Assembly: GCA_963703085.1 (NCBI GenBank)
Contig: OY969789.1
Span: forward strand, 3,534,001 to 3,598,000
Direction of reading: 5' to 3'
DNA length: 64,000 nt
Source of the DNA: DATAEG01 sp963703085
Lineage (GTDB): Bacteria > Actinomycetota > Actinomycetes > Mycobacteriales > Jatrophihabitantaceae
The notes under the pieces were generated by a model that had not been told where the DNA came from, did no database searches, and worked only from the letters and a program-made list of their open reading frames with translations. Position numbers and translations under genes: made by a program. This document shows, piece after piece, positions 41,704-50,318 of this stretch (the stretch's first letter is position 1; each line of letters opens with the position of its first letter).

Positions 41704-42321
41704 GTGCTCAACATCCATGCCCGCGCGCGGGTCTCCAAGGCTTTGGAGCCGTTGGGCGCCGGGCTGGCCCGCCGTGGTGTCACGGCCGACGCCATCACCG
41801 TGATCGGCACGGTCGGGGCCACAGCGTCGGCCCTGATCTTCTTCACTCGGGGGGCGTGGTTCACCGGGACTGTGCTGATCACCGTCTTCGTGTTGCTGGA
41901 CATCGTGGACGGAGCGGTGGCACGCGCGGCCGGCCGAGCGTCGAAATTCGGTGCGCTGCTCGACTCCTCGGGTGATCGGGTGGCCGATGCTGCGGTGTTC
42001 GGAGCACTCGCTTGGTACTTCGGCCGACACGACCAGCCGGCATTGCTCGCCGCGTCGCTGCTCTGCCTGGTGCTCGGTTCGCTGACTTCATACATCCGCG
42101 CCCGGGCCGAAGGGCTCGGGCTCACCGCCACTGTCGGAATTGCTGAGCGGGCCGAGCGTCTGATCATTGTGTTGGTCGGCACCGGCCTTTCCGGCGAGCA
42201 CCTGCGGGTGCCGTATGTGCAGGCGATCGCCTTGTGGCTGTTGGTTGCTGCGTCGACGATCACCGTCGGTCAGCGACTGGTCACCGTGTACCGGCAGGAC
42301 CGCCGGGTCGCTACGCCGTGA
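41704..42321 (+). CDS. pgsA: CDP-alcohol phosphatidyltransferase, phosphatidylinositol phosphate synthase type
   Basis: 205 aa membrane enzyme with six predicted helices. Near residues 66-93 it carries the full CDP-alcohol motif D-x2-DG-x2-AR-x8-G-x3-D-x3-D (DIVDGAVARAAGRASKFGAL then LDSSGDR). In actinobacteria this gene, directly before the acyltransferase and pimA, makes phosphatidylinositol phosphate from CDP-diacylglycerol and inositol 1-phosphate, the first step towards phosphatidylinositol mannosides. GTG 41704 is preceded by TATCGT at 6 nt, so the mRNA is probably leaderless. The next gene starts within its stop codon. Confidence 0.92.
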   Translation: MLNIHARARVSKALEPLGAGLARRGVTADAITVIGTVGATASALIFFTRGAWFTGTVLITVFVLLDIVDGAVARAAGRASKFGALLDSSGDRVADAAVFGALAWYFGRHDQPALLAASLLCLVLGSLTSYIRARAEGLGLTATVGIAERAERLIIVLVGTGLSGEHLRVPYVQAIALWLLVAASTITVGQRLVTVYRQDRRVATP

Positions 42322-43217
42322 GCCGGACGGCCACGCTGCGCGATCGCGCGGTCGATCTCGGCTACGCCGCGGGATGGCGGCTGGTGCGCGGGTTGCCCGA
42401 GCCGGTGGCGACCGCGGCATTCCGGCGTGGCGCGGACATCAGCTTCCGGCGCAACGGCCGGGGGACTGCGCAGTTGCGCCGGAATCTGCGTCGGGTCGTC
42501 GGGCCGCTGATGCCCGAGGCCGAGCTCGACGAACTGGTGCGGTCCGGTCTGCACTCGTACGGGCGGTACTGGCAGGAGACGTTCCGGCTGCCTGGCATGG
42601 ATCCGGGCCAGATCGTCAGCCGGTTCCAGCTGCTCGGTACCGACCTGCTCGACGCATCGATGGCCGAGGGCAACGGCGTGGTGCTCGTGCTACCGCACAT
42701 GGGCAATTGGGATGTCGCCGGGCTGTGGCTGGTGGCGCACGGAGTGCCGTTCACGACCGTGGTGGAGCGACTCAAGCCGGAGTCGCTGTTCGACAGGTTC
42801 GTGGCATTCCGCGAGAGTCTCGGTATGGAGATCGTTCCGCTGACCGGGGGCAGCAAACCTGCCGCCGACGTGCTGGCCGAGCGACTTCGCGCCGGCGGGT
42901 GCGTATGTCTGGTCGGCGAGCGCGACCTCTCCCACCGTGGCGTGGAGGTTGAGTTCTTCGCCGAAACTGCGCGGATGCCGGTGGGACCGGCGTTGCTCGC
43001 AGCACGGACCGGCGCGGCGCTGCATCCCGTCGGGCTGTGGAACCGAGGCCCGGACTGGGCGGGCCGGGTGCGTCCGGCCATCGATTTACCGCCGGGCCGG
43101 CTGGCCGACCGCGCCCGTACCGGCACCCAGCTGGTCGCTGACGGTCTCGCCGTCGAGATCGCCGACCACCCCGCCGACTGGCACATGCTGCAGCGCCTCT
43201 GGCTCGCCGACTTATGA
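42318..43217 (+). CDS. Phosphatidylinositol mannoside acyltransferase
   Basis: 299 aa, lipid A lauroyl acyltransferase superfamily (PatA type). The catalytic H-x4-D motif is HMGNWD near residue 127, with VVLVLPHMGNWDVAGLWLVA around it; VGERDLSHRGVEVEFF corresponds to a later conserved block. It transfers a fatty acyl chain to the mannose of PIM1/PIM2 at the inner face of the membrane. GTG 42318 overlaps the pgsA stop, and its own stop overlaps pimA, so pgsA-patA-pimA are coupled as in Mycobacterium (Rv2612c-Rv2611c-Rv2610c). Confidence 0.92.
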   Translation: MSRTATLRDRAVDLGYAAGWRLVRGLPEPVATAAFRRGADISFRRNGRGTAQLRRNLRRVVGPLMPEAELDELVRSGLHSYGRYWQETFRLPGMDPGQIVSRFQLLGTDLLDASMAEGNGVVLVLPHMGNWDVAGLWLVAHGVPFTTVVERLKPESLFDRFVAFRESLGMEIVPLTGGSKPAADVLAERLRAGGCVCLVGERDLSHRGVEVEFFAETARMPVGPALLAARTGAALHPVGLWNRGPDWAGRVRPAIDLPPGRLADRARTGTQLVADGLAVEIADHPADWHMLQRLWLADL

Positions 43218-44383
43218 GGATCGGCATCGTCTGTCCCTACAACTGGGACATCCCGGGCGGCGTGCAGTTCCATGTACGCGACCTGGCCGAGACGTTCCTG
43301 GCGATGGGTCACCAGGTCTCCGTGCTGGCGCCCGGCGATGAGGATTCGCGCTTCCTGCCGCCGTACGTCGTCGCCGCCGGTAAGACGTTCCCGGTGCCGT
43401 ACAACGGATCGGTCGCGCGGCTGCAGTTCGGTCTGGTGTCCGCCGCGCGGGTGCGGCGCTGGCTGCGGGACGGCGACTTCGACGTGGTGCACGTGCACGA
43501 GCCGGCGCCGCCGAGCCTCTCGCTGTTGACCTGCATGATCTACGACGGACCCCTGGTCGGCACGTTTCACTCCGCGACCACGCGCTCGCGCATTTTGGCG
43601 ATGTCCGAGACGGTGCTGCAGCCGTTCCTGGAGAAGTTGTCGGGACGGATCGCGGTGAGCCCGGCGGCTCGGAAGATGATCGTGGAACACCTGGGCGGCG
43701 ACGCCGTGGTCATCCCGAACGGGGTCTCGGTCGCACGGTTCGCCGACGCCGGCCCGCTGCACGGTTATCCCCGCGAGGGCGGCACGATCGGGTTCATCGG
43801 CCGCTACGACGAGTCGCGGAAGGGCATGGCGGTCCTGATCGCCGCGCTGGACCTGATCGCGCCGTCCCGGCCCGACCTGCGGCTGCTGGTGGCCGGCCCG
43901 GGTGACGAGTCGGAGTTCCGGGCGAATCTGCCGCGGTCGCTGGCCGATCGGGTGGAACTGCTCGGGCAGGTGAGCGAGACGGACAAAGCCCGGTTGCTGC
44001 GCAGCGTCGATGTCTACTGCGCTCCGAACATCGGCGGGGAGAGCTTCGGCATCATCCTGCTGGAAGCCATGGCCGCTGGCACGGCGATCGTGGCCAGCGA
44101 TCTGGACGCCTTCCGCCGCGTCGTGGACGCACCGGACGGCCGGCGCGCCGGGGTGCTGTTCGAGACGGGTTCGGCGCGCGGGCTGGCCGCGGCGCTGGAG
44201 CGGGTGCTCGACGACCCCGAGTTGCGTACCGAGCTGCGCGCGATCTCGGCCGACACCGTCAAGCCCTATGACTGGCCGGTCGTGGCGAAGCAGATTCTGA
44301 TGGTCTACGAGCTGGCCAGCGAGCATCGACCGCCGACATCCTGGCGCAGCGAGTCCGACCGGCCCGAACGGCGGTGGCGGTAG
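43214..44383 (+). CDS. pimA: Phosphatidylinositol alpha-mannosyltransferase PimA
   Basis: GT4-family GDP-mannose-dependent glycosyltransferase, 389 aa, that adds the first mannose to phosphatidylinositol. N-terminal Rossmann domain begins MRIGIVCPYNWDIPGGVQFH (the GG-VQ-H pattern of PimA), with VVHVHEPAPPSLSLL. C-terminal domain with IGFIGRYDESRKGM, VAGPGDE and the donor-site motif GGESFGIILLEAMAAGTAIV. ATG 43214 overlaps the acyltransferase stop. Identity is secured by motif and by gene order. Confidence 0.95.
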   Translation: MRIGIVCPYNWDIPGGVQFHVRDLAETFLAMGHQVSVLAPGDEDSRFLPPYVVAAGKTFPVPYNGSVARLQFGLVSAARVRRWLRDGDFDVVHVHEPAPPSLSLLTCMIYDGPLVGTFHSATTRSRILAMSETVLQPFLEKLSGRIAVSPAARKMIVEHLGGDAVVIPNGVSVARFADAGPLHGYPREGGTIGFIGRYDESRKGMAVLIAALDLIAPSRPDLRLLVAGPGDESEFRANLPRSLADRVELLGQVSETDKARLLRSVDVYCAPNIGGESFGIILLEAMAAGTAIVASDLDAFRRVVDAPDGRRAGVLFETGSARGLAAALERVLDDPELRTELRAISADTVKPYDWPVVAKQILMVYELASEHRPPTSWRSESDRPERRWR

Positions 44384-44394
44384 GTTGAGCGCCG

Positions 44395-44916
44395 ATGCTT
44401 TCCGTCGGTTGGACCGTCCTGGCCGTCGTGCTGGCTGTCCTGATCACAGCGTGGATCACCTTCACGGCCACCCGCCTCGACCGGCTACATGCGCGGGTCG
44501 ACGCTGCGCAGGCGTCGCTGGAGGCGCAGCTGGTACGCCGTGCCGCGGCCGTACAACACATCGCTGACTCCTCGGCCGGTCATCTGGATCCCGCGGTGAC
44601 AGCTCGCCTCGGCGCGGCGGCTCATTCGGCGTTGGAGTCCCACGCCGCGGCCAAAGAGGCAGCGGAGAACCAGGTAGGCCGAGTGGTTGACGAGCTGGTC
44701 GATCTGGCGCCGTCGCTGCCGCAGCCGGCTCTCGACGCCCTGCCCGAGGTGGCCGAATCGGCTGCCAGGGTGATCATCGCCCGGAGGTTCTACAACGACG
44801 CGGTACGCGACACGCGGACACTCCGGGGTCGCCGGATGCCGCGATTGCTGCATCTGGCAGGGCATCGTGAGAGTCCGCAGTTCTTCGACATCGACGATTC
44901 GACGCGCTGGCCCTGA
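44395..44916 (+). CDS. LemA-like single-pass membrane protein of the pimA operon
   Basis: 173 aa. One N-terminal membrane helix (VLAVVLAVLITAWITFTA) followed by a helical region (RLDRLHARVDAAQASLEAQL...) and the conserved end FYNDAVRDTRTLRGRRMPRL. The layout, helix then three-helix bundle with FYNDAV, resembles LemA proteins. It sits where Mycobacterium has Rv2609c, 11 nt after pimA, so it is in the same operon. Function unknown; a role near the site of PIM synthesis is only suggested by position. Confidence 0.72.
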   Translation: MLSVGWTVLAVVLAVLITAWITFTATRLDRLHARVDAAQASLEAQLVRRAAAVQHIADSSAGHLDPAVTARLGAAAHSALESHAAAKEAAENQVGRVVDELVDLAPSLPQPALDALPEVAESAARVIIARRFYNDAVRDTRTLRGRRMPRLLHLAGHRESPQFFDIDDSTRWP

Positions 44917-44945
44917 TCCGGCCGGGCACCCGAGGAAGGCACCTT

Positions 44946-46013
44946 TTGCTCATGCGGTCCCGCACATCGGCGTTCGCAACGATCGGCAAGCCGGTCGCCG
45001 TGCTGGCCATCGTCATGGTGGCCCTCACGATGCTGGCGAGCTGCAGTCACAAGAAAAAGAAGTCCGCCGCATCGTCATCGACGTCGTCGAGCCCGTCCAG
45101 CACGCCGAGCACAACCCCGGCCAAACCGAAGCCGAAGCCGGTGAACCCCTTGACCGGCATCGGCTCGCCGCCCACCACACCGGTGATCGCCGTCAAGATC
45201 GACGACACTCCACCGGGCCGTCCGCAATTGGGCATCGACAAGGCCGACGTGGTGTACATCGAGGAAGCCGAAGGGGGACTGACCCGGCTGGCCGCCGTGT
45301 TCGGGACCAACAAGCCGGTGGTCGGATACGTGCGCAGCACCCGCCCCAGCGACCCGGATCTGCTGCTGCAGTACGGAAAGATCACCGAAGCGGCCTCCGG
45401 CGGCGGCCACGACGCGTTGCCACTGCTGGACAAGTCCGGCATCAAGGGCTGGATCATGGATCGCGGCGCCGCGTACTACTCGCGGGTAAGCCGCCAGTCC
45501 GATTACATCAACGTGGTGCTCGACCTGGCCAAGGTGGCCAAGAAGGCCAAGACACCGGCACCACGGAGTATCGGTTGGACCTGGAGCGCCTCCACCGCGA
45601 CGCTGCCGAAGGTCAGCGGCCGGCGGATCATCACCAAGGTCGGTAGTCAGACCGTCGAATTCCGGTACAACCCGGCGATGAAGAAGTACATCCGCTACAT
45701 CGACGGCGTCGCGCAGAAGGCCGCCGACGGCAAATATGTCGCGACCGCCAACGTCATCGTCCAGTCGTGCAAGGTCGTACCGCACCCGCAGGACACTGAC
45801 GTGAACGGCAACCCGTCACAGTTCACGTACACGACCGGCAAGAACAAGGTGGTCGTGTTCCGCAACGGCCGGCGCATCGACGGCACCTGGTCACGGCCCA
45901 CCCTGAACAGCGGCACCACCCTGACCGACGCACACGGCAAGCCGATCGCGCTGGCCCCGGGCGGCGCCTGGGTGGCGCTGGGCCGCGTGGGGGCGAAGGT
46001 CTCCTCCTCCTGA
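44946..46013 (+). CDS. DUF3048 domain lipoprotein (YerB-like)
   Basis: 355 aa. A signal peptide with lipobox LASC anchors it outside the membrane; a Lys then Ser/Thr/Pro-rich linker (~35-65) follows. The DUF3048 part shows NPLTGIGSPPTTPVIAVKID, RPQLGIDKADVVYIEEAEGG, TRLAAVFGTN and VGYVRSTRPSDPDLL; the C-terminal half (VVFRNGRRIDGTWSRP) is the second domain. TTG 44946 is the likely start because GAGGAAGG at 44932-44939 is 6 nt upstream; ATG 44952 is the alternative. Biochemical function of the family is unknown. Confidence 0.85.
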   Translation: MLMRSRTSAFATIGKPVAVLAIVMVALTMLASCSHKKKKSAASSSTSSSPSSTPSTTPAKPKPKPVNPLTGIGSPPTTPVIAVKIDDTPPGRPQLGIDKADVVYIEEAEGGLTRLAAVFGTNKPVVGYVRSTRPSDPDLLLQYGKITEAASGGGHDALPLLDKSGIKGWIMDRGAAYYSRVSRQSDYINVVLDLAKVAKKAKTPAPRSIGWTWSASTATLPKVSGRRIITKVGSQTVEFRYNPAMKKYIRYIDGVAQKAADGKYVATANVIVQSCKVVPHPQDTDVNGNPSQFTYTTGKNKVVVFRNGRRIDGTWSRPTLNSGTTLTDAHGKPIALAPGGAWVALGRVGAKVSSS

Positions 46014-46091
46014 CCTGACCGCGCGCGACCAGGCCATCCCGGTCGGTTCGGCCAGTCCGGGCAGTGCCGCGCCGGCCGTAGAATGGGCGGC

Positions 46092-47003
46092 ATGGCTGAG
46101 CAGACCGACACTGGCACGAAGCACACCACTGGCACCGCGCAGGTGAAGCGCGGGATGGCCGAGATGCTCAAGGGCGGCGTCATCATGGACGTGGTCACCG
46201 CCGAGCAGGCCAAGATCGCCGAGGACGCCGGCGCGGTTGCGGTCATGGCGCTGGAACGGGTGCCGGCGGATATCCGGGCGCAGGGCGGGGTGTCGCGCAT
46301 GAGCGACCCGGACATGATCGACTCGATCATCTCCGCGGTATCCATCCCGGTGATGGCGAAGGCCCGGATCGGTCACTTCGTCGAGGCCCAGGTGCTGCAA
46401 TCGCTCGGCGTCGACTACATCGACGAGTCCGAGGTGCTCACCCCGGCCGACTACTCGCATCACATCGACAAGTGGCAGTTCACCGTCCCCTTCGTGTGCG
46501 GCTCCACGAACCTGGGCGAGGCGCTGCGCCGGATCACCGAGGGCGCGGCGATGATCCGCTCCAAGGGCGAAGCGGGCACCGGCGACGTCTCCAACGCCAC
46601 CACGCACATGCGACAGATACGCGACGAGTTGCGCCGGTTGAGCTCGCTGCCGGAGGACGAGCTGTTCGTCGCCGCCAAGGAACTGCAAGCACCGTACGAA
46701 CTGGTCGCCGAGGTAGCGGCTGCCGGAAAGCTCCCGGTCGTGCTGTTCACCGCCGGCGGCATCGCGACTCCTGCCGACGCCGCCATGATGATGCAGCTCG
46801 GCGCCGAGGGCGTCTTCGTCGGGTCCGGAATCTTCAAGTCCGGTAACCCCGCGCAGCGCGCCGAGGCGATCGTGAAGGCCACCACCTTCCACGACGACCC
46901 CGACGTGATCGCCAAGGTTTCTCGCGGGCTCGGCGAAGCGATGGTCGGCATCAACGTCGAGGACGTGCCGCAGGATCACCGCTTGGCGCAGCGCGGCTGG
47001 TAA
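46092..47003 (+). CDS. pdxS: Pyridoxal 5'-phosphate synthase lyase subunit PdxS
   Basis: 303 aa, the ribose-5-phosphate/glyceraldehyde-3-phosphate-using subunit of the glutamine-dependent PLP synthase (forms a dodecamer with PdxT). Conserved blocks: LKGGVIMDVVTAEQAKIAED, AGAVAVMALERVPADIR, IPVMAKARIGHF with the first catalytic Lys, MIRSKGEAGTGDV with the second, and FTAGGIATPADAAMMMQLGA. ATG 46092 is preferred over ATG 46083: TAGAAT at 46079-46084 lies 7 nt before it, so the mRNA should be leaderless and the earlier ATG falls inside the -10. PdxT lies 3.3 kb downstream, after three unrelated genes. Confidence 0.96.
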   Translation: MAEQTDTGTKHTTGTAQVKRGMAEMLKGGVIMDVVTAEQAKIAEDAGAVAVMALERVPADIRAQGGVSRMSDPDMIDSIISAVSIPVMAKARIGHFVEAQVLQSLGVDYIDESEVLTPADYSHHIDKWQFTVPFVCGSTNLGEALRRITEGAAMIRSKGEAGTGDVSNATTHMRQIRDELRRLSSLPEDELFVAAKELQAPYELVAEVAAAGKLPVVLFTAGGIATPADAAMMMQLGAEGVFVGSGIFKSGNPAQRAEAIVKATTFHDDPDVIAKVSRGLGEAMVGINVEDVPQDHRLAQRGW

Positions 47004-47012
47004 AGCGTTTTG

Positions 47013-47316
47013 ATCGCGCTGTAGGAATCGCCGGGGTTCTTTTCGTACGCGCGGCTGCGGGACGTTTCTGGTCCTGATGTTCCCGGCCAGCGGGTCGGGT
47101 CGCCTATCGCGCTGTCGGAATCGTTGGGGTTCTTTTCGTACGCGCGGCTGCGGGACGCTTGTGGTCCTGATGTTCCCTGGCCAGCGGGTCGGGTCGCCTA
47201 TCGCGCTGTAGGAATCGCTGGGGTTCTTTTCGTACGCGCGGCTGCGGGACGCTTGTGGTCCTGATGTTCCCGGCCAGCGGGTCGGGTCGCCTACCGCGCT
47301 GTGGGAATTGCTGGCA
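47013..47316. repeat. Tandem repeat array, 93-bp unit, three copies plus a partial fourth
   Basis: Copies begin at 47013, 47106 and 47200 (ATCGCGCTGT...) and a diverged partial one at 47293 (ACCGCGCTGTGGGAATT). Spacings are 93, 94 and 93 bp. Copies 2 and 3 are nearly identical; copy 1 differs at a few positions. Each unit holds GGGGTTCTTTTCGTACGCGC and CCAGCGGGTCGGGTCGCC. The array starts 10 bp after pdxS. It resembles minisatellite (VNTR/MIRU-type) loci. The rest of the gene-free stretch to 47497 shows nothing I can assign. Confidence 0.9.
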
Positions 47317-47497
47317 CCGTCGGATAGGAAGGGTCACGCGCTTTTCGGGTATGTCGGGCGACGCGCAGTTGGTCCTATATTCCTGACTTCGCGGTAGGCT
47401 CGCGGCGGTGCATGGGCTGCGCATTCCTGGGTAGACGCCGAGGGATTCGAGCCGGGCCTCGGGCCGGCGACTCTCCCGGGACGGCTGGTGGCAGCGA

Positions 47498-48448
47498 ATG
47501 CAGACGACGATGTGGAACGCGGTAGGTATCGGTGCCCTGCTGCTCGGCGCAGTGCTCTGGGTGCTCGGCCCCGTCTGCCACGTCACCCGTCCGAAAGATG
47601 CCGCGGCCGCCGCCCGAGCAGTTCAGGAGCGGATCGCAGAGCAGCGTCGCACCGGGACGTCGGCGGAGATTCGGATCAGCGGTGATCCATTGGCCGGCTG
47701 GGCGATCATCATGGCGCTGGCCGGGCTCTGGTTCCTGGCCGCAGATCAGGATTTCACCGGCCCCATGGTGGTCGTCGCCGGGTTCGCGTCCGTGGCCGGC
47801 GCGGCCGGCATCTTGGCCTACGCGCCGTGGCCGGTGCGGCGGCTGGTCATGACGGTCGACGGTGTACGGATCGGCAAGCGGCAGATCGCCTGGGCCGACA
47901 TCACCACGGTGTCCGTGGCGAAGTGGCGTGCGGGCCGGACCCGCGCACCCGACCAGCCGGTCGCCACCCAGGTATTCGCCGACCGCGCAGAGCTGAACGC
48001 GGCGTCAGCCCATCCGATCTCGTTGCCGCACGGCGCCCGGATGGCGTTACGGGCGGCGGCGGTGGCTGCCACCATCGCAGCCGCGCACGACCTGCTCACC
48101 GACCAGCCCCTATCGGTGGATCTCACGCCACGGATGCGCAGCACCGCCGGTGCAGCGGTGCGATCCGGGCACCGACGCGGCGAGTTGAACACGTGGGCGC
48201 TGGTCTCGGCCGGACTGGCCGTCGGCACCTGGATCATGGCGCTGATCTGGGAACGGATCGCCGACGCGGACGACATGCCGAGCGGGTTCTTCGCCGTGTT
48301 GGCGGTGCTGGCCGCCCTCACGGTAGTGGCCGGCATCCTGGGCTGGGTGCAGATCCAGAAGTACGCCGAGACCGGACGCCGGGCCGCCCTGTTCGGCATC
48401 GGGGCAGGTGTGCTGACCCTGTTCCTCAGCGCCGCTCTGCTCACCTGA
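47498..48448 (+). CDS. Hypothetical multi-pass membrane protein
   Basis: 316 aa. Predicted helices: residues ~8-27 (VGIGALLLGAVLWVLGPVC), ~65-85, ~88-108, then a soluble stretch ~110-225 with a PH-like beginning (RRLVMTVDGVRIGKRQIAWA), and three C-terminal helices (TWALVSAGLAVGTWIMALIW, FAVLAVLAALTVVAGILGWV, AALFGIGAGVLTLFLSAALL). No family recognised with confidence. ATG 47498 or 47510 could be the start. It follows the 93-bp repeat array and may be expressed alone. Confidence 0.62.
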   Translation: MQTTMWNAVGIGALLLGAVLWVLGPVCHVTRPKDAAAAARAVQERIAEQRRTGTSAEIRISGDPLAGWAIIMALAGLWFLAADQDFTGPMVVVAGFASVAGAAGILAYAPWPVRRLVMTVDGVRIGKRQIAWADITTVSVAKWRAGRTRAPDQPVATQVFADRAELNAASAHPISLPHGARMALRAAAVAATIAAAHDLLTDQPLSVDLTPRMRSTAGAAVRSGHRRGELNTWALVSAGLAVGTWIMALIWERIADADDMPSGFFAVLAVLAALTVVAGILGWVQIQKYAETGRRAALFGIGAGVLTLFLSAALLT

Positions 48449-48521
48449 GCAGCCGGGTCGCGCCGGCGCGACGGGTGATCTTCGGGTGGTCTGGCATCAG
48501 GGTCCTGGTAGAACGGCACCT

Positions 48522-49244
48522 GTGGCGACGGGCGGGCGACGGTGGTGGCGGCGGCAGCCGGCCGCGACGGCCGCCCCGGCGGCGCTGGATCAGACCGGCA
48601 CGGCGCCGGACGAAGGTGCAGCGCGCCCGACCGAGGCAGCGGTTCGGCACGAGCCGGATCCGGCACCGGACGAGGCGGCAGCCGACCGGCGCTGGCTGCA
48701 TCGTTATGTACGCGTTCAGGTGCGTGCCGGCCTGTTCGACCTGCCGGCCTTGCGGGAGTTGACCCTGGGGGCCGCAGCGACCCGATTCACCGACCCGCAG
48801 GTCGCCGATGAAAACGCCCGGGAGGCGCTCTCGGCGGAGTTGGACGCCTGGCTCACCGACGCCGCCGGGTGGGTCGGGCGGACCGACCCGGAGCGGTTGG
48901 ACGCAGCGTTCGCCATGTTGAGCCGCGACGGTGTCCTGGTCGTTCACGCCGCGGGCGACGAGGCGGAACTCGCCACCGCCCGGCGGCTGCGCGGCGGCAG
49001 CCACGGAACGGTCGGGTACGTCCTGGCCGGGGTGGCCCGGGCGATGCGCGAGGACGTGTTGTCGCTGTGGCTGGTCGGCCCGGACGGTGCGCCGGCGGCG
49101 CGCGGTGATGCGCTGAATTCCCGCGTGCAGGATGCGCTGGCCGCCGAGGGCCTGCTTGCCGGCAACGGTTCGCATCCCGGGGAACTGCTCGTCCCGATGA
49201 GCTGGCGACGCCGCCCGCCGCGTAACCTGGCACCCGATTCTTGA
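48522..49244 (+). CDS. Conserved hypothetical protein (possibly DUF6891-like)
   Basis: 240 aa. An Arg/Trp and Ala/Pro-rich first 45 residues, then a soluble domain (WLHRYVRVQVRAGLFDLPAL, SRDGVLVVHAAGDEAEL, TVGYVLAGVARAMREDVLSL) that looks like a domain of unknown function common in actinobacteria. No membrane segment or catalytic motif stands out. GTG 48522 is preceded by TAGAAC at 7 nt, close to the leaderless pattern although the last T is missing; an earlier in-frame GTG is at 48486. The stop overlaps the region leading into the methyltransferase gene. Confidence 0.6.
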   Translation: MATGGRRWWRRQPAATAAPAALDQTGTAPDEGAARPTEAAVRHEPDPAPDEAAADRRWLHRYVRVQVRAGLFDLPALRELTLGAAATRFTDPQVADENAREALSAELDAWLTDAAGWVGRTDPERLDAAFAMLSRDGVLVVHAAGDEAELATARRLRGGSHGTVGYVLAGVARAMREDVLSLWLVGPDGAPAARGDALNSRVQDALAAEGLLAGNGSHPGELLVPMSWRRRPPRNLAPDS

Positions 49245-49294
49245 CCGGACCGCACGCTCTGCTGCGGCCGCCCAGCGACCTTGAGGATGCATCG

Positions 49295-50296
49295 ATGCCG
49301 AGCACCGCGCCCGATCCGGAAGCGGCCGGAAGCGGCCCGCCGAATACCGGATCAGACGCCGGAATCGCGGACTACGACAGCAACGCGTACGACTACCGGA
49401 CGTTCTGGACCGGCCGCGAGTACGAGCAGTGGGCCGAGTCCGCGGTACTCACACCGCTGATGCGCCGCCTCCCGCAGGCGACCTGGTTCGCCGACTTCGG
49501 CGGCGGCTACGGGCGCAACATCGATCATTACCGCGACCTCACCCGCCACGGTGTGCTGATCGACTACTCGGTGAACAACCTGCAGACGGCGTCGGACGTG
49601 CATGCGGCGGCGGTGTCAACCAACAAGCTGTACCTGGTCCGCGCCGATCTCGCTGCGCTGCCGTTCCGCGACGCGGCGTTCGATGCGTCCATGACGATCC
49701 GGGTGCTGCACCACCTGCGCGATGCCGACACGGCGCTGCACGAGACACTGCGCACCGTCCGCACCGCGGCAGTGATCGACGTGCCGATCAAGAATCACAT
49801 GCTGGCCCGGGCGCGCGCGCTGGCGAAGCGTGACTCGACCGCCCTGCGCGGGTCGGCACCGCGCATCGTCGGCAGCAGCGAGCACCCATTCTCGGAGTTC
49901 CAGCTGAAGGCGGTGCGCGAGGTCATCGACCGCGCGGGCTTCGATACCGAGCTGGTGGCCAGCGTGAACAACCTGCGCCGGTGGGACCAGCGGTTGCCGA
50001 AGGGTGCGGTCAAGACGCTGACCCCGCTGGCGCACGGTGCGGAGCGAACATTCCAATGGCTGGGCCGCGGCTGGTGGGGCCCGAACCAATTCCTGCTGGC
50101 CACCCGCCGCGGCGACGCGGCCTTCACCGCGGCGAGCGTGCCGGACGGACTCGAGCCGGGCCTGGCCGACTTCGCCGCCCGCACCTGCTGCCCGGTCTGT
50201 CACGGCGATCTGCAGTGGACGCCGGACACCGCGACCTGCGCCGCCTGTGCCCGGGCCTACCACCGGCACGGCTCGTTCTGGGATTTCGCCCGCTGA
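49295..50296 (+). CDS. Class I SAM-dependent methyltransferase with C-terminal zinc ribbon
   Basis: 333 aa. Residues ~65-160 form a methyltransferase fold with SAM motif I FADFGGGYGRNIDHYRDLTR, DYSVNNLQTASD, and motif IV-like RADLAALPFRDAAFDASMTI. The last ~35 residues hold two Cys pairs (CCPVCHGDLQW, CAACARAYHRHG), like a Trm112-type zinc ribbon. ATG 49295 is chosen from GAGG at 49283-49286 with 8-nt spacing; a TTG 18 codons earlier is in frame. Followed 22 nt later by pdxT, so possibly in its operon. Substrate unknown. Confidence 0.8.
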   Translation: MPSTAPDPEAAGSGPPNTGSDAGIADYDSNAYDYRTFWTGREYEQWAESAVLTPLMRRLPQATWFADFGGGYGRNIDHYRDLTRHGVLIDYSVNNLQTASDVHAAAVSTNKLYLVRADLAALPFRDAAFDASMTIRVLHHLRDADTALHETLRTVRTAAVIDVPIKNHMLARARALAKRDSTALRGSAPRIVGSSEHPFSEFQLKAVREVIDRAGFDTELVASVNNLRRWDQRLPKGAVKTLTPLAHGAERTFQWLGRGWWGPNQFLLATRRGDAAFTAASVPDGLEPGLADFAARTCCPVCHGDLQWTPDTATCAACARAYHRHGSFWDFAR

Positions 50297-50318
50297 GCAC
50301 CGGCAGCAGGATGTACCG

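Noticed and set aside
41590..42030. N-terminal extension of the EF-G-like protein by 147 codons
   Set aside because: It overlaps the divergent pgsA gene, and the residues lack any domain; ATG 41589 has a ribosome site.
42362..44326. 654-codon minus-strand open frame
   Set aside because: It lies opposite the acyltransferase and pimA genes, which have full catalytic motifs and known gene order. Long antisense frames are expected at this GC content.
47013..47316. CRISPR-like array
   Set aside because: The repeats are directly adjacent 93-bp units with no unique spacers, and there are no cas genes.
47104..47586. 160-codon minus-strand frame through the 93-bp repeats, giving a repetitive protein
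   Set aside because: The frame is broken by the 94-bp interval, has no start signal, and overlaps the start of the downstream gene.
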